The notes: generated by a model from the sequence alone, not told the origin. Shown: positions 1 to 9,379, counted from the first letter of the stretch. The stretch is 64,000 bases of DNA from Trebonia sp963774945 (GCA_963774945.1 CAVZHA010000001.1:248001-312000); one strand, 5' to 3'. Program-made: numbers and translations.

Positions 1-1371
1 ACCGGCGACCTGTCCGACCCGGGCGAACAGCTCTACACCCTCGACTACTACCTGCGCCTGGCCGAGCGGATCGTCGACGCCGGCGCGCACGTCCTGGCGA
101 TCAAGGACATGGCGGGCCTGCTGCGCGCGCCGGCCGCCAGGACGCTCGTCACCGCGCTGCGCGAGCGGTTCGACCTGCCGGTCCACCTGCACACCCACGA
201 CACCCCCGGCGGCCAGCTCGCGACGCTGCTCGCCGCCATCGACGCCGGGGTCGACGCGGTCGACGCCGCCAACGCGGCGATGTCCGGCACCACCAGCCAG
301 CCGTCGCTGTCGTCGCTGGTGGCCGCCACCGATTACTCGGCCGCGCGAGACCGGCCTGTCGCTGCGGGCCGTGTGCGACCTCGAGCCCTACTGGGAGGCC
401 GTGCGCCGCCTGTACGCGCCGTTCGAGTCCGGCCTGCCCGCGCCGACCGGCCGCGTCTACCGCCACGAGATCCCCGGCGGCCAGCTCTCCAACCTGCGCC
501 AGCAGGCGATCGCGCTCGGCCTGGGCGAGAAGTTCGAGCAGATCGAGGACATGTACGCCGCCGCCAACGACATCCTCGGGAACATCGTCAAGGTGACCCC
601 GAGCAGCAAGGTCGTCGGCGACCTGGCGCTGCACCTGGTCGCCGTCGGCGCCGACCCGCAGGACTTCGCCGAGAACCCCGGCAAGTACGACATCCCCGAC
701 TCCGTCATCGGCTTCCTGTCCGGCGAGCTCGGCGACCCGCCCGGCGGCTGGCCCGAGCCGTTCCGCACCAAGGTCCTGGCCGGCCGCACCGCGCGCGTGC
801 TCGACACCGAGCTCACCGCCGCCCAGGAGGACGGCCTGCGCACGGACCGCCGCCGCACCCTCGACCGGCTGCTGTTCCCCGGGCCGACACGGAAGTTCGA
901 GGAGTCGCGCGCGACCTACGGCGACCTGTCGGTGCTCGGCACCGCCGAGTACCTCTACGGGCTCCAGCCCGGGCAGGAGCACCACGTCACCATCGAAGAG
1001 GGCAAGACGCTGCTGTTCGGCCTGCAGTCGGTCGGCGAGCCCGACGAGCGCGGCATCCGCACCGTCATGTGCACGATCAACGGCCAGCTCCGCCCGATCC
1101 GCGTCCGCGACCGCTCGGTCGAGCCCGACGCCCCCGCCGCCGAGAAGGCCGACCCGGCCAGGCCCGGGCACATCGCCGCCCCGTTCGGCGGCAGCGTCAC
1201 CCCGGTGGTGACGGTCGGCGCCCAGGTCGCGGCCGGGGACACCGTCGCCAAGATCGAGGCGATGAAGATGGAGGCCTCCATCACCACCCCGGTCGCCGGC
1301 ACCGTCACCCGCTGGCGCTGATCGGCACCGCGCAGGTCGACGGCGGCGACCTCATCGTGGTGATCGACTGA
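1..1371 (+). CDS. pyc: Pyruvate carboxylase, C-terminal part (5' end outside window, two frame changes)
   Basis: This is the C-terminal third of pyruvate carboxylase, the biotin enzyme that makes oxaloacetate from pyruvate. The reading opens inside the carboxyltransferase TIM barrel (VLAIKDMAGLLR, then HLHTHDTPGG). It continues through the conserved LEPYWEAVR region and ends in a biotin carrier domain with the motif EAMKMEA; the biotinylated lysine is the codon at 1265-1267. The frame changes twice. One extra base lies near 339-347 (AATDYS, then PRETGLSL). One missing base near 1309-1313 restores the frame for the ending ALIGTAQVDGGDLIVVID. Two compensating single-base indels in G/C runs look like sequence errors. 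The family identity is very secure; whether the gene is intact in the cell is not shown. Confidence 0.93.
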   Translation, partial: TGDLSDPGEQLYTLDYYLRLAERIVDAGAHVLAIKDMAGLLRAPAARTLVTALRERFDLPVHLHTHDTPGGQLATLLAAIDAGVDAVDAANAAMSGTTSQPSLSSLVAATDYSAARDRPVAAGRVRPRALLGGRAPPVRAVRVRPARADRPRLPPRDPRRPALQPAPAGDRARPGREVRADRGHVRRRQRHPREHRQGDPEQQGRRRPGAAPGRRRRRPAGLRREPRQVRHPRLRHRLPVRRARRPARRLARAVPHQGPGRPHRARARHRAHRRPGGRPAHGPPPHPRPAAVPRADTEVRGVARDLRRPVGARHRRVPLRAPARAGAPRHHRRGQDAAVRPAVGRRARRARHPHRHVHDQRPAPPDPRPRPLGRARRPRRREGRPGQARAHRRPVRRQRHPGGDGRRPGRGRGHRRQDRGDEDGGLHHHPGRRHRHPLALIGTAQVDGGDLIVVID

Positions 1372-1414
1372 GCCGCCGTGACCGAATGGGCCGCGCGGTC
1401 CCGGCTGAGCTGCG

Positions 1415-2362
1415 CTATGCGGCCGCGGCGGACAGCAGGTCGGTCGAGAGCTGCCAGAGCCGGGCGGCCTGGTCGGGGTCGAGGGCGTAGCCGGCGACTC
1501 CCCGGCGGACACCAGGCTGGTGCGGTCCAGCCTCGTTGCAGTCCTCGAAGTAGCGTCCGGTCACGCCCTCGACTAGCGGCGAAGCGGCCAGCATGACTGA
1601 GGTGGCGGCGCCCTGGGCGGTGTCCTTGACCGAGACGCCGGTGCTGCCGGTGGGATCGAAGGCGACCGGCGCGGCGGTCATGTGCCGGCCAAGGTTGGTG
1701 TCGCTGATCCGGCCCGGGTTAAGCGCGTTGACGGCGATGTGGTCGCCCGCCCAGCGCTTGGCCGCCTCCACCGCGAACAGCACGTTCGCGGTCTTGGACT
1801 GGCTGTAGGCCGCCCACGGGTCGTAGCGGCGGCGTTCGAAGTTGGGGTCGTCAAACAGCACCCCGCCGTTGATATGACCGACCGAGCTGACCACCACCAC
1901 CCGGGCACCGCCCGCCGCCGCGAGTTCGTCGTGCAGGGCGGTGGTCAGCGCGAAGTGGCCGAGGTGGTTGGTGGCAAACTGCAGCTCCCAGCCCTGGGCG
2001 GTGCGCCGTTCCGGCGTGGCCATGACCCCCGCGTTGTCGACCAGGATGTCCAGCGGGCCGGTCCAGCCGGACACGAACTCGCGGATCGAGCCCAGGTCGG
2101 CCAGGTCGAGCCTCGCCACCAGGACGCGATCGCTGCCCGTCGTCGCGGTGATGTCGGCGGCCGCGCGACGCCCGGCTGCCGGGTCGCGCACGGCGAGCGT
2201 CACCGCGGCCCCGGCCGACGCCAGCGCGCGGGCGGTTTCCACTCCGATGCCCGATGACGCGCCGGTGACGATCGCCCGTTTGCCGGCCAGATCGATGCCC
2301 GCGATCACCTGCGCCGCAGTCGAGGCGGCCCCGAACGGGGTGGTGACGAGAGTGCTGCTCAT
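1415..2362 (-). CDS. Short-chain dehydrogenase/reductase (retinol-dehydrogenase-like)
   Basis: A 315-residue NAD(P)-dependent SDR of the extended retinol dehydrogenase/protochlorophyllide-reductase-like type. The cofactor motif TGASSGIG lies at residues 33-40 and DNAG at 109-112 in place of the usual NNAG. Ser160 and the Y186-SQS-K190 motif supply the catalytic residues. About 25 residues precede the Rossmann fold. The gene is transcribed away from a TetR gene across a 94-bp gap holding two copies of a near-palindrome, so it is probably that regulator's target. The substrate cannot be read from the sequence. Confidence 0.88.
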   Translation of the reverse strand: MSSTLVTTPFGAASTAAQVIAGIDLAGKRAIVTGASSGIGVETARALASAGAAVTLAVRDPAAGRRAAADITATTGSDRVLVARLDLADLGSIREFVSGWTGPLDILVDNAGVMATPERRTAQGWELQFATNHLGHFALTTALHDELAAAGGARVVVVSSVGHINGGVLFDDPNFERRRYDPWAAYSQSKTANVLFAVEAAKRWAGDHIAVNALNPGRISDTNLGRHMTAAPVAFDPTGSTGVSVKDTAQGAATSVMLAASPLVEGVTGRYFEDCNEAGPHQPGVRRGVAGYALDPDQAARLWQLSTDLLSAAAA

Positions 2363-2388
2363 AGTCCGAATCTCCTCTAGACTGCTCG

Positions 2389-2437
2389 TAAACGGAGCCG
2401 GGTCCGCTAAGGATCACTATAAACGGAGCCGGGTCCG
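2389..2437. promoter_or_regulatory. Twin operator between SDR and TetR genes
   Basis: An 18-bp sequence, TAAACGGAGCCGGGTCCG, occurs twice (2389-2406 and 2420-2437), 31 bp apart, which is about three helical turns. Its 14-bp core CGGAGCCGGGTCCG matches its own reverse complement at 12 of 14 positions. The position between divergent SDR and TetR starts fits autoregulation and control of the SDR. This is inferred from position and symmetry only. Confidence 0.65.
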
Positions 2438-2456
2438 ATTACAAATGGGAGGGTCC

Positions 2457-3056
2457 ATGTCAGCCAAGGAGACCCGGGCGCTGCGGGCCGACGCGCGGCT
2501 CAACCACGACCGCGTCCTCGAGGCGGCCGGCCGGGCGTTCGCGCGGGACGGAGAGGATGCGTCGCTCAAGGCGATCGCGAAGGACGCCGGGGTCGGGATC
2601 GGGACGCTCTACCGACGCTTTCCGACCCGCGGACTCCTGGTCGAGGCCACCTACCGGAGCGAGAGCGCGAAGCTCTGCGCGGCCGCGCCGGCGCTGCTCG
2701 AGGGGATGCCCGCAGCCGAGGCGACCCGGGTGTGGATGGACAGCTTCCTGGACTACCTGGCGACCAAGCGAGGCATGGCCGGAGCGCTGCACGCGGTCCT
2801 CACCGAGGACGACGATCTGCGGATGAAGACCCGCGGCCTGCTCATCGACGCCATGGCGACCCTGCTGGCGGCCGGCCTGGCCGAGGGAACGATCCGCCCC
2901 GACGCCGACGCGACCGTGGTGGTCATGGGCCTGGGCGGGGTGGCGTTGATCGCGGGCCAGCCCGACCAGCGCGACCTCGCTCGCGACCTGCTCGACCTGC
3001 TGATGGACGGACTCAGATACGGCGCCCCATCGCAAGACGCCTACGGTCGCGACTAG
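2457..3056 (+). CDS. TetR/AcrR family transcriptional regulator
   Basis: A 199-residue repressor-type regulator. The N-terminal helix-turn-helix covers roughly residues 15-60 (RVLEAAGRAFARDG, then GVGIGTLYRRFPTR, the usual recognition helix). It is followed by an all-helical ligand/dimer domain. The ATG at 2457 is preceded by GGGAGGG, and the open frame upstream covers the SDR promoter, so earlier starts are unlikely. It is divergent from the SDR at 1415-2362 and most likely controls it through the twin site at 2389-2437. The inducer is unknown. Confidence 0.9.
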   Translation: MSAKETRALRADARLNHDRVLEAAGRAFARDGEDASLKAIAKDAGVGIGTLYRRFPTRGLLVEATYRSESAKLCAAAPALLEGMPAAEATRVWMDSFLDYLATKRGMAGALHAVLTEDDDLRMKTRGLLIDAMATLLAAGLAEGTIRPDADATVVVMGLGGVALIAGQPDQRDLARDLLDLLMDGLRYGAPSQDAYGRD

Positions 3057-3086
3057 CCAGCCCAGCGATCGCGCTGGCTGTCTTGG

Positions 3087-3560
3087 CTACGGTAGTTCCT
3101 TGCTCATCAGAGTCACCACCGTGTCGTAGCGGGTGATGGTTCCGTCGGGTGACTCCTGGTCCCACGAGTCGGGTTCGCGACCGTAGGCACGGTAGCCGAG
3201 TCGCTCGTAGAGCGCACGCGCCCGCGGGTTGCTGTCCTCGACGCCAAGCTCAACCCGGTGCAGCCCGCGGGCCCGCACCCGGTCTTCGGCGGCGTTAATC
3301 AGGAGGGTGCCGATGCCGCACGACTGCAGTGCTCCGTGGACCGCCAACTGCCAGATCGTGCCCGCGCCGGGAGTCTCGGCGTAATCAATCCCGCCGACTG
3401 CCACCGGGACGCCGGATGGTGGACAGGCGGCGAGATACTCCACTTCGCCGAGCCTGACGCGTTCGAGCGCCCGGCCGATGCTCGCCAGGTGGGTACGCGA
3501 CCCCGACCAGACGCATGACGGCAGGTCTTCAGGCGTCAGGTCACGGACCGTCAGGCGCAT
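3087..3560 (-). CDS. GNAT family N-acetyltransferase
   Basis: About 157 residues with the GNAT fold: an N-terminal VRDLTPEDL segment, an acetyl-CoA-binding loop at QSCGIGTLL, and the C-terminal NPRARALYERLGYRAYG that ends most GNAT domains. A start at the ATG at 3560 (MRLTVRDLTP) matches the usual beginning of the fold. The frame stays open to a TTG at 3620 and to GTG codons in between, one with GAGG ahead, so the start is uncertain. It is convergent with the TetR gene, with a 30-bp gap. The acceptor substrate is not predictable. Confidence 0.85.
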   Translation of the reverse strand: MRLTVRDLTPEDLPSCVWSGSRTHLASIGRALERVRLGEVEYLAACPPSGVPVAVGGIDYAETPGAGTIWQLAVHGALQSCGIGTLLINAAEDRVRARGLHRVELGVEDSNPRARALYERLGYRAYGREPDSWDQESPDGTITRYDTVVTLMSKELP

Positions 3561-3681
3561 CACGATCTCGGGCACGAACACCACCTCGCCGTCACACGGC
3601 CGCAGCCCTTTCACCGCCAAGCATGCCCGGTGGGGACGCCGATGGCATTCGGTTTTCCCGCCGATCGGGGATGCGGTCGCT

Positions 3682-5154
3682 CTACAGGCCGCGCTCGATG
3701 GGGATGTCGCCGCGATCGGCCGCCTTGACCAGAGCGGCGTGGTCGGCCTCGGTCTGGTCGGCGTAGAGCCGGGCGAACCGGGCGAGGGCGACGTCGAGGC
3801 GATCGGACGCGCCGACGTAGCCGACGATCATCGACGCCCCGCTGGTGCGGGCGTGGCCCTTCGCCAGCAGGTGCCCGACCACGGCGGCATAGTCGGCCAG
3901 GGCGGCGGCGTCGATGGAGTCCAGGGCCACGGTCCCCTTCATGTTCCTGAACTGGCGGACGTAGTACTGGTGTCCGTCGAAGGAGGTCCAGCCGAGCAGC
4001 GGGTCGCTGACCGTCTGCAGCGCCTGCTGGTATTCGACCACCCGCTGGCCCTGATGGGCGTGCCAGGCCGACTCGCCGTGCACGTAGGGGGCCAGGACCG
4101 ACCGGCGGGCCTGCTTCAGCTGCAGGAAGAGAACGTCGTCGGGGCTGCTGCCTTCGAGCAGGGCGACGTAGGCGCGCAGCCCGACGCTGCCGACGCCGAC
4201 CACCTTGTGGGCGATGTCGATCACCGTGTAGCCACCAAGGACTCGTCGCCAGTGCGGGGCCAGGGTGCCGAGGTACTCGTCGAGTCCCTGGGCGAGCGCG
4301 TCCGCCTCGGCGTAGCTGACCCGGGTGATCAGCGGCGCGTCTTCCACCAGGCGGCGTCGGCCGTCGCGCTCGGCGGTGAACTTGGGCAGCACCCGGTCGC
4401 TGGTGCCGCGGCGGGCCCGCGCGGCGGCTCGTTTAATCTCGGCCCGCAGCGTCTTGCCGGCCGCGCTCTGCTGCAGGCGGTCCGCCTCGAGGCGCTGGTA
4501 GGACCGGGCCAGCAGCGGCGCCGCGGCCAGATCGCGGACCTCGGCCCGGTACCCCGCGACGCAGCGCACCACGGCCGCCTCGCAGTCCTGCTCGCTGGCG
4601 CCGTTCTGGCGGCCGGCGACCCAGATGCTGGCGACCAGGCGGCGCAGGTCCCACTCCCAGCCGCCGGGATGCGCCTCGTCGAAGTCGTTCAGGTCGATGA
4701 CGAGGTCCCGCTCGGGCGAGCCGTAGAAACCGAAGTTCCCCAGGTGCGCGTCACCGCAGATCACCGGGGTGATACCGGTCGAAGGCAGCCGGGCGACGTC
4801 CTCGGCCATGACGATGGCGGAGCCGCGCAGGAAGCCGTACGGGGTGGCGGTCATCCGCCCGACCCGAACCGGGATCAGCCACTCCAGCCGGCCGCGATGC
4901 GACTCGTTGATCAGCTCGACCGGGTCGGGCCGGTCGGAGCGTACCTTCCAGTGCCCAAGCGAGCCGCGCGGAACCTGCTGCCGGAGCTCCTTGCCCATCC
5001 GGTAGCGGTCCTCGCGTGACGTTGACCGCTTCCGCAGCGAGGTAAAGGCCTCGCTGTCGGCCGAGGCGAGGACGACGTGGTCGTGGACAGGAACGCCGCT
5101 GCCGGTTCGCTCGACCATGCTCTGCAGTATGCCCAGTGCGCGGCCCCCGCTCAC
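3682..5154 (-). CDS. DUF2252 family protein (kinase-like fold)
   Basis: A protein of up to 490 residues of the DUF2252 family, whose function is uncharacterised. Hallmarks are GDAHLGNFG (about residues 134-142) followed by LVIDLNDFDEAHPGGWEWDLRR. These resemble the HGDxxxxN and DFD motifs of aminoglycoside-phosphotransferase-like kinases. The frame opens at a GTG at 5154; an ATG at 5118 (MVERTGSG) is an equally good start, as neither has a strong ribosome site. It stands alone between the GNAT gene and the HIT-like gene. Family membership is secure; a kinase activity would be inference. Confidence 0.85.
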   Translation of the reverse strand: MSGGRALGILQSMVERTGSGVPVHDHVVLASADSEAFTSLRKRSTSREDRYRMGKELRQQVPRGSLGHWKVRSDRPDPVELINESHRGRLEWLIPVRVGRMTATPYGFLRGSAIVMAEDVARLPSTGITPVICGDAHLGNFGFYGSPERDLVIDLNDFDEAHPGGWEWDLRRLVASIWVAGRQNGASEQDCEAAVVRCVAGYRAEVRDLAAAPLLARSYQRLEADRLQQSAAGKTLRAEIKRAAARARRGTSDRVLPKFTAERDGRRRLVEDAPLITRVSYAEADALAQGLDEYLGTLAPHWRRVLGGYTVIDIAHKVVGVGSVGLRAYVALLEGSSPDDVLFLQLKQARRSVLAPYVHGESAWHAHQGQRVVEYQQALQTVSDPLLGWTSFDGHQYYVRQFRNMKGTVALDSIDAAALADYAAVVGHLLAKGHARTSGASMIVGYVGASDRLDVALARFARLYADQTEADHAALVKAADRGDIPIERGL

Positions 5155-5174
5155 GGCCTGCTCGGACGATTACC

Positions 5175-6256
5175 TCACGAGGACGGCAGCGACCTCGCAT
5201 TGAGTCCGCGCTGGGCCACAAACGCCTCGAAGCCGGCCCGCTGGTGCGACGTGGCCCGTCGCGCGGCCGCGAGCCGTCCGGCGTCGGCCAGGCTGGGCCG
5301 GACTAGGTTGACGGCGCCGCCGAGCCTGGGGTCGGGCTCCGCCTGGAGCCCGTCGGCCCGGGCGAGGCGCCGGTTGAACTCGTCCTGGGACGACCCCAGG
5401 GCAGGCATCACCCAGAAAGGACCGCCGGTGCCAAGCTGGTACGAGCAGTAGCTGCCGCCCCAGGGCCGTGCGGCCGCGCGGATGTCGGCCGCGATCGTCG
5501 AGGTGTCCCCGTCGACCTGCACCGCGTCGCCGCCGAGGGTAGCGCCGAACGCCTGCCGACCCCCGGCGACGACCGTGTGGCCCGCGAGCGCGGATGACTC
5601 GTGGTTCTCGGTCTCGCCCCCTTCCAGGTAGAAGGCGTGCAGGTGCGCGTGCTGAACCTCCTGCCGCGGGTTCCTGGTGGTCGCCGCGTCGGCCTGGCGG
5701 CCGGCCAGGCTCGGCCGGCGCCTTCCGCGTCACGCTGGTAGTCGACGTTGGGCGGGCTGTCATTGGCGCAGAACACCACCTGCCCGCCGTCGAGGCTGCG
5801 GTACCACGCGGCGACCATGGTCATCGCGGCCTGACAAGCCGTCAGTTCCGTGGGCGTGGCCGAGGACCAGCCGTCGCGATGACAGCGGGGCACCATGAGC
5901 ACATGCGGCCTGGCCACCCGCCGGGGCCCGTTGTCGAGCATGAAGGGGTTGCGATCGAGGACCAGGTCGACCAGCGCGGAACCATCAGACCCGGTCACCG
6001 TCCCTAGGTAGGTCGGGAAAGCCGGCACGTCGGCGAACACGTCCACCGGCCGGAACCGACGTGAGAACTCCCCCGCAGGGACGACGCCCTCGGCGTTCCC
6101 GGTCGCCTGGTCCGCCAGCACCCAGCTTCCTGCCTCGCCGCCGCCGCCCGGCGACCAATACGCCCTGACCGCGGTGACGCCATCGCTGTAGGTCCACATC
6201 GCCCGTAGCTCGACCGGGGTGAACGGGGAGCGCCAGCGCTCTGGTTGATCGGCCAC
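5175..6256 (-). CDS. GalT/HIT-superfamily nucleotidyl transferase-like protein (one frame change)
   Basis: Two frames join into one protein of about 360 residues. The N-terminal frame (from 6256) reads FTPVELRAMWTYSDG and VARPHVLMVPRCHRDGW. The C-terminal frame carries NPRQEVQHAHLHAF, a His-x-His-x-His cluster like the active site of HIT and galactose-1-phosphate uridylyltransferase proteins, and ends NARSLPSS. The shift lies near 5705-5720 in a GC-rich run and is probably a sequence error. The architecture (split HIT fold, more than 300 residues) favours the GalT branch. The substrate is unknown and no Leloir-pathway neighbours are visible. Confidence 0.72.
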
Positions 6257-6377
6257 GCTCCCATGATCGACCCGAGAATGGGCCGACGTAAGTCCGGGGC
6301 CGGGGCCGGGGCTGAGGGCGGTGCGGGCCGTGGTCGCACCCCGCCTGCCCTCAGCCTCGGCTGCCTCGGGGCCGCCG

Positions 6378-7880
6378 CTAGGCGGCCGGCTCGATGGGCG
6401 CTGCGCCGAGCCGGAAGGCGGCGCTGCGCACCGAGGGCGCGGAGATCGCGCCGTTCCACACGTTCGGGATCGGCTGGGACCGGACGTCGGCCCCGATCGC
6501 CTCGACGCCGGCCAGCACGCCGAGCACCGATTCGGTGAACCGCATGCCGTTCAGCGGGGTGGTCAGCCGTCCGTCCTCGATCAGGAAGCAGGCGTCCCTG
6601 GTGACTCCGGTGATCGTACCCGTGATCCGGTCCACCAGCCTCGTGTACCAGAATCTCTGCAGGTAGACGCCACGCTCGAGCTGGGCAATGAGCTCATCCT
6701 CGGTCCCGCTGCCGCCGGCCATGACGATGTTGGGCGCGGTCGGCTCGGGGACCTGCTCGCGGGCGATGTGCGCGTGCCCGGTGGACGGCCGGCCGAGGGC
6801 GGCGGCGGTGGCCAGGTCCGTGACCGCCTCGCCGACCAGGCCGTGGCGGAAGAAGTCGACCCGGCGCTTGGTCACCCCCTCGATGTCGAAGCCGATCGGC
6901 AGCCCCACGTCCGCGCCGCCGTCATCGGCCACGTTGACCAGCGGGGCGGCCAGCTGCTGGCCGGCCTGGGCGGTGATGCCGATCCCGGCCGCGGCGAGCG
7001 TGCCGGTGAAGCCGACGTCGGGCAGGAAGCCGAGCAGCTCGCCCACCGCCTCGGCCCCGAGCACCACCGGGTACCGGCCGGCGGGCAGGTCCGCCCGGCC
7101 GCGCCCCGCGCGCGCCTGGGCGACCGCGCGTGACACCGAGCCGGCCACGTCCAGCCGGGCGGCCGAGCGGCTCAGGTCGACCCAGTGGGCGGTGCCGTCG
7201 TCGATGGTGGCGGTCAGCGTGCCGGATGCCTCAGTGGTCGCGATCTGCCTGCGAATGCCGGCGGTGGTAGCGACGACCTGCTGGGTGACCGCGCGGCCGA
7301 ACATGCCCGCGGCCTCGCCGCCCGCTGCCAAGGCGGCGGCCATGGCCTCCTTGGCCAGGGCACTGCGGGCGGCGACGTCATACGCCTCGGTGTCGCGGTA
7401 CCAGTAGCGCGCCAGCGGCTCTCCGGGGTACTCGGCGGGAGCGCCGGCCCGGGCGGCCGCGTCGGCTGCGTCGGCTGCCGCCAGGCGGATCTGCCCTGCC
7501 GCCAGCGGCAGCTTCGCCCGGGTGCGCGCCCCGTCAGCGACGGCGGTCGCGGCGGCATCGATCGCGGCCAAACGGACCTGGCCGGCCTCCTTCGACAGCT
7601 CCGCCCGGGTGCGCGCGCCCGCCGCAGCGGCGGCGACGGCGCGCTCCAGGTCGGCCGCGGTGGAGGTGGCGACCCGGTACGGGTGGCCGTTGACCAGCGC
7701 GCGGACCAGGTACTGGACCTCGACGATGTCCTGCGGCTGGTGGATCACCTGGCCCGCGAACCGGGTGTACTCGCCGGATCGGGCGAGCACGCAGATCTCG
7801 AATTCGTCGGCTGCGGTCGACCGCAGCGCGGCGTCGAGCGCTTCCATCGTCCGCGCCTCGTCCAGTGGCGGCAGCATCAT
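6378..7880 (-). CDS. TldE/PmbA-type metalloprotease subunit
   Basis: A 500-residue member of the TldD/PmbA family. It ends in the family-typical GMRFTESVLGVLAGVEAIGADVR and NVWNGAISAPSVR region and has MAGGSGTEDELIAQLERGVYL before it. No HExxxH zinc motif is present, as expected for the TldE partner. In E. coli, TldD and TldE form a protease that degrades and matures small peptides such as microcin B17. The ATG at 7880 overlaps the stop of the TldD gene (ATGA), indicating translational coupling. Residues 88-145 contain two tandem 29-residue repeats, unusual for the family. Confidence 0.88.
   Translation of the reverse strand: MMLPPLDEARTMEALDAALRSTAADEFEICVLARSGEYTRFAGQVIHQPQDIVEVQYLVRALVNGHPYRVATSTAADLERAVAAAAAGARTRAELSKEAGQVRLAAIDAAATAVADGARTRAKLPLAAGQIRLAAADAADAAARAGAPAEYPGEPLARYWYRDTEAYDVAARSALAKEAMAAALAAGGEAAGMFGRAVTQQVVATTAGIRRQIATTEASGTLTATIDDGTAHWVDLSRSAARLDVAGSVSRAVAQARAGRGRADLPAGRYPVVLGAEAVGELLGFLPDVGFTGTLAAAGIGITAQAGQQLAAPLVNVADDGGADVGLPIGFDIEGVTKRRVDFFRHGLVGEAVTDLATAAALGRPSTGHAHIAREQVPEPTAPNIVMAGGSGTEDELIAQLERGVYLQRFWYTRLVDRITGTITGVTRDACFLIEDGRLTTPLNGMRFTESVLGVLAGVEAIGADVRSQPIPNVWNGAISAPSVRSAAFRLGAAPIEPAA
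7446..7619 (-). repeat. Tandem 87-bp repeat inside the TldE gene
   Basis: Two adjacent in-frame 29-codon units encode residues 88-116 and 117-145. They start GARTRAELSKEAGQVRLAA and GARTRAKLPLAAGQIRLAA. The units are clearly related but diverged, so the duplication is not brand new. They form an Ala-rich, probably helical insertion after the N-terminal domain. Confidence 0.75.
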
Positions 7881-9358
7881 GCGACTCCTGTCCTGATCGC
7901 GCGGGCCAGCAGCGGCGCCGCCCCGTGGCTGAGGAAACCCCACTGCTTGGGCTCGCCCTTGCCGCAGGGGTAGCCGAAGGTCCGGAACTCTTCCGGGCCG
8001 GCGACGGCCTCGACGCTGTTCCAGAACTGCGGCGTGACGCCGCCGTAGCTGAAGTTGCGCAGCAGCCGTCCCTTGCGGCCGCGGCGCACCTCGTAGGCGA
8101 CCTCGGTGCCGAACTGGAAGTTGAGCCGGCGGTTGTCGATCGACCAGCTGCGGTTGTCCTCGATGTAGTAGCCGTCGCCGAGCCGGTCGAGCAGCTCCGG
8201 CAGGCTGCCCGAGCCCGGCTCGAGGAACACGTGGGTGGAGAAGCAGACTGGCAGGTACGCCCAGCCGTCGGCCCTGGCCGCGCCGGTGATCTCGAGCCCG
8301 GACCGGGCGGCGGAGTCCCGGTTGGACAGCGCGCGCCGGAAGATCCCCTCCTCGATCAGGCCCGCCCGGCGAGCGGGCGTGCCCTCGTCATCCCAGCCGA
8401 AGCTGCCCCTGGTTCCTGCGACGGTCGGGTCGGAGGTGATCGACACCGCCGGGGAGCCGTAGCGGAGGGTGCCGACGTCGCTCGCCTGGATGAACGAGGT
8501 GCCAGCGAAGTTCCGCTCGTCGCCCAGGATCCGGTCGAGCTCGAGCGCGTGCCCGGACGATTCGTGAATCTGCAGTGAGACCTGCTGCGCGCCGATGACC
8601 AGGTCGTTGACGCCGGCCGGGGCCATCGGGGCCGACAGCAGGGCGACCGCCTCCTGGCCGACCCGGGCGCCGTTGCCGACCAGGTCGAGGCCGAGGACGA
8701 ACTCCCAGCCGGAGCCGCCGGTGTTGCCGTGGAACGAGTTCGGGTAGCTGCGCCGCTGCACCTCGCGCTCGTTGGCGGCGATCGCGGTCAGGCCGCCGCC
8801 GGTCTCGATCAGGTGCTGGTGCTGGAGGGACCCCTCGGTCGAGGCGAAGTGCCGGTGCTGGCGCTTGGCGTTCACCCCCGCCGTCACGCTGGACACCCCC
8901 CGACTGGCGGCGGCGGCCTCGATCGCCTGCGCAAGCAGGGCGTCGCGCTCGGCCGTGGTCACCGCGAAGGGGTCCTGCCCGACCTCGGTCTGGTATCGGC
9001 CGCTGATCGCCGGGCGAGGCGGGAACACCACCCGCGGGCCGGCCCCGACGCCGGCCCGCGCCACCGCGATGGCGCGCTCGGCTACGCGGGCCGGGACCGC
9101 GGCGTCGCTCAGCGGCGCGGCGGCGAAGCCCCAGCTGCCGTCGACCAGCACCCGGACGCCGATGCCGATCGACTTCTCCAGCCGCTCGTCGGGGTCGCGG
9201 TCCAGCTGGTGGTACAGCCGCAGTTCCTCCGCCTCGACCAGGCGGGCGTCGCCGTATTCAAATCGACTGTCGATTGTCGACATTGCGGAGGCAAGCAATG
9301 CCGCGGCGGCCTCGTCATCGGCGAGGTCACCCCAGAGATGCGCGTTCGTTGATGCCAT
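7877..9358 (-). CDS. TldD-type zinc metalloprotease subunit
   Basis: A 493-residue TldD-family protein. It has the zinc motif H265-ESSG-H270 and, near the end, PCGKGEPKQ (Cys465), which matches the position of the third zinc ligand in TldD. The ATG at 9358 is used here; a second ATG at 9283 is possible but would cut into the N-terminal beta strand. The stop overlaps the TldE start. Family knowledge: TldD/TldE is a heteromeric peptidase for unfolded or small modified peptides. The neighbouring peptide-type ABC importer may be functionally linked. Codons around 9263-9283 coincide with a motif also found upstream of the importer. Confidence 0.9.
   Translation of the reverse strand: MASTNAHLWGDLADDEAAAALLASAMSTIDSRFEYGDARLVEAEELRLYHQLDRDPDERLEKSIGIGVRVLVDGSWGFAAAPLSDAAVPARVAERAIAVARAGVGAGPRVVFPPRPAISGRYQTEVGQDPFAVTTAERDALLAQAIEAAAASRGVSSVTAGVNAKRQHRHFASTEGSLQHQHLIETGGGLTAIAANEREVQRRSYPNSFHGNTGGSGWEFVLGLDLVGNGARVGQEAVALLSAPMAPAGVNDLVIGAQQVSLQIHESSGHALELDRILGDERNFAGTSFIQASDVGTLRYGSPAVSITSDPTVAGTRGSFGWDDEGTPARRAGLIEEGIFRRALSNRDSAARSGLEITGAARADGWAYLPVCFSTHVFLEPGSGSLPELLDRLGDGYYIEDNRSWSIDNRRLNFQFGTEVAYEVRRGRKGRLLRNFSYGGVTPQFWNSVEAVAGPEEFRTFGYPCGKGEPKQWGFLSHGAAPLLARAIRTGVA
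9263..9283. promoter_or_regulatory. GTCGAC-centred motif, copy C (inside TldD coding region)
   Basis: The sequence TCGACTGTCGATTGTCGAC matches 18 of 19 bases of the stretch ahead of the importer binding-protein gene (TCGACTGCCGATTGTCGAC, 19437-19455). It lies about 80 bp inside the TldD gene, so it could be an intragenic operator or a coincidence of coding. Confidence 0.4.
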
Positions 9359-9379
9359 GGGCGTCGGTTGGCCGATCCG

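Noticed and set aside
149..1171. Long minus-strand open frame opposite pyruvate carboxylase
   Set aside because: Antisense frame over a well-recognised gene; Leu/Val/Gly/Ala-rich composition without any family motif, as expected for GC-rich shadows.
3478..5019. 513-codon plus-strand open frame
   Set aside because: It is the complement of the DUF2252 gene and shows no domain.
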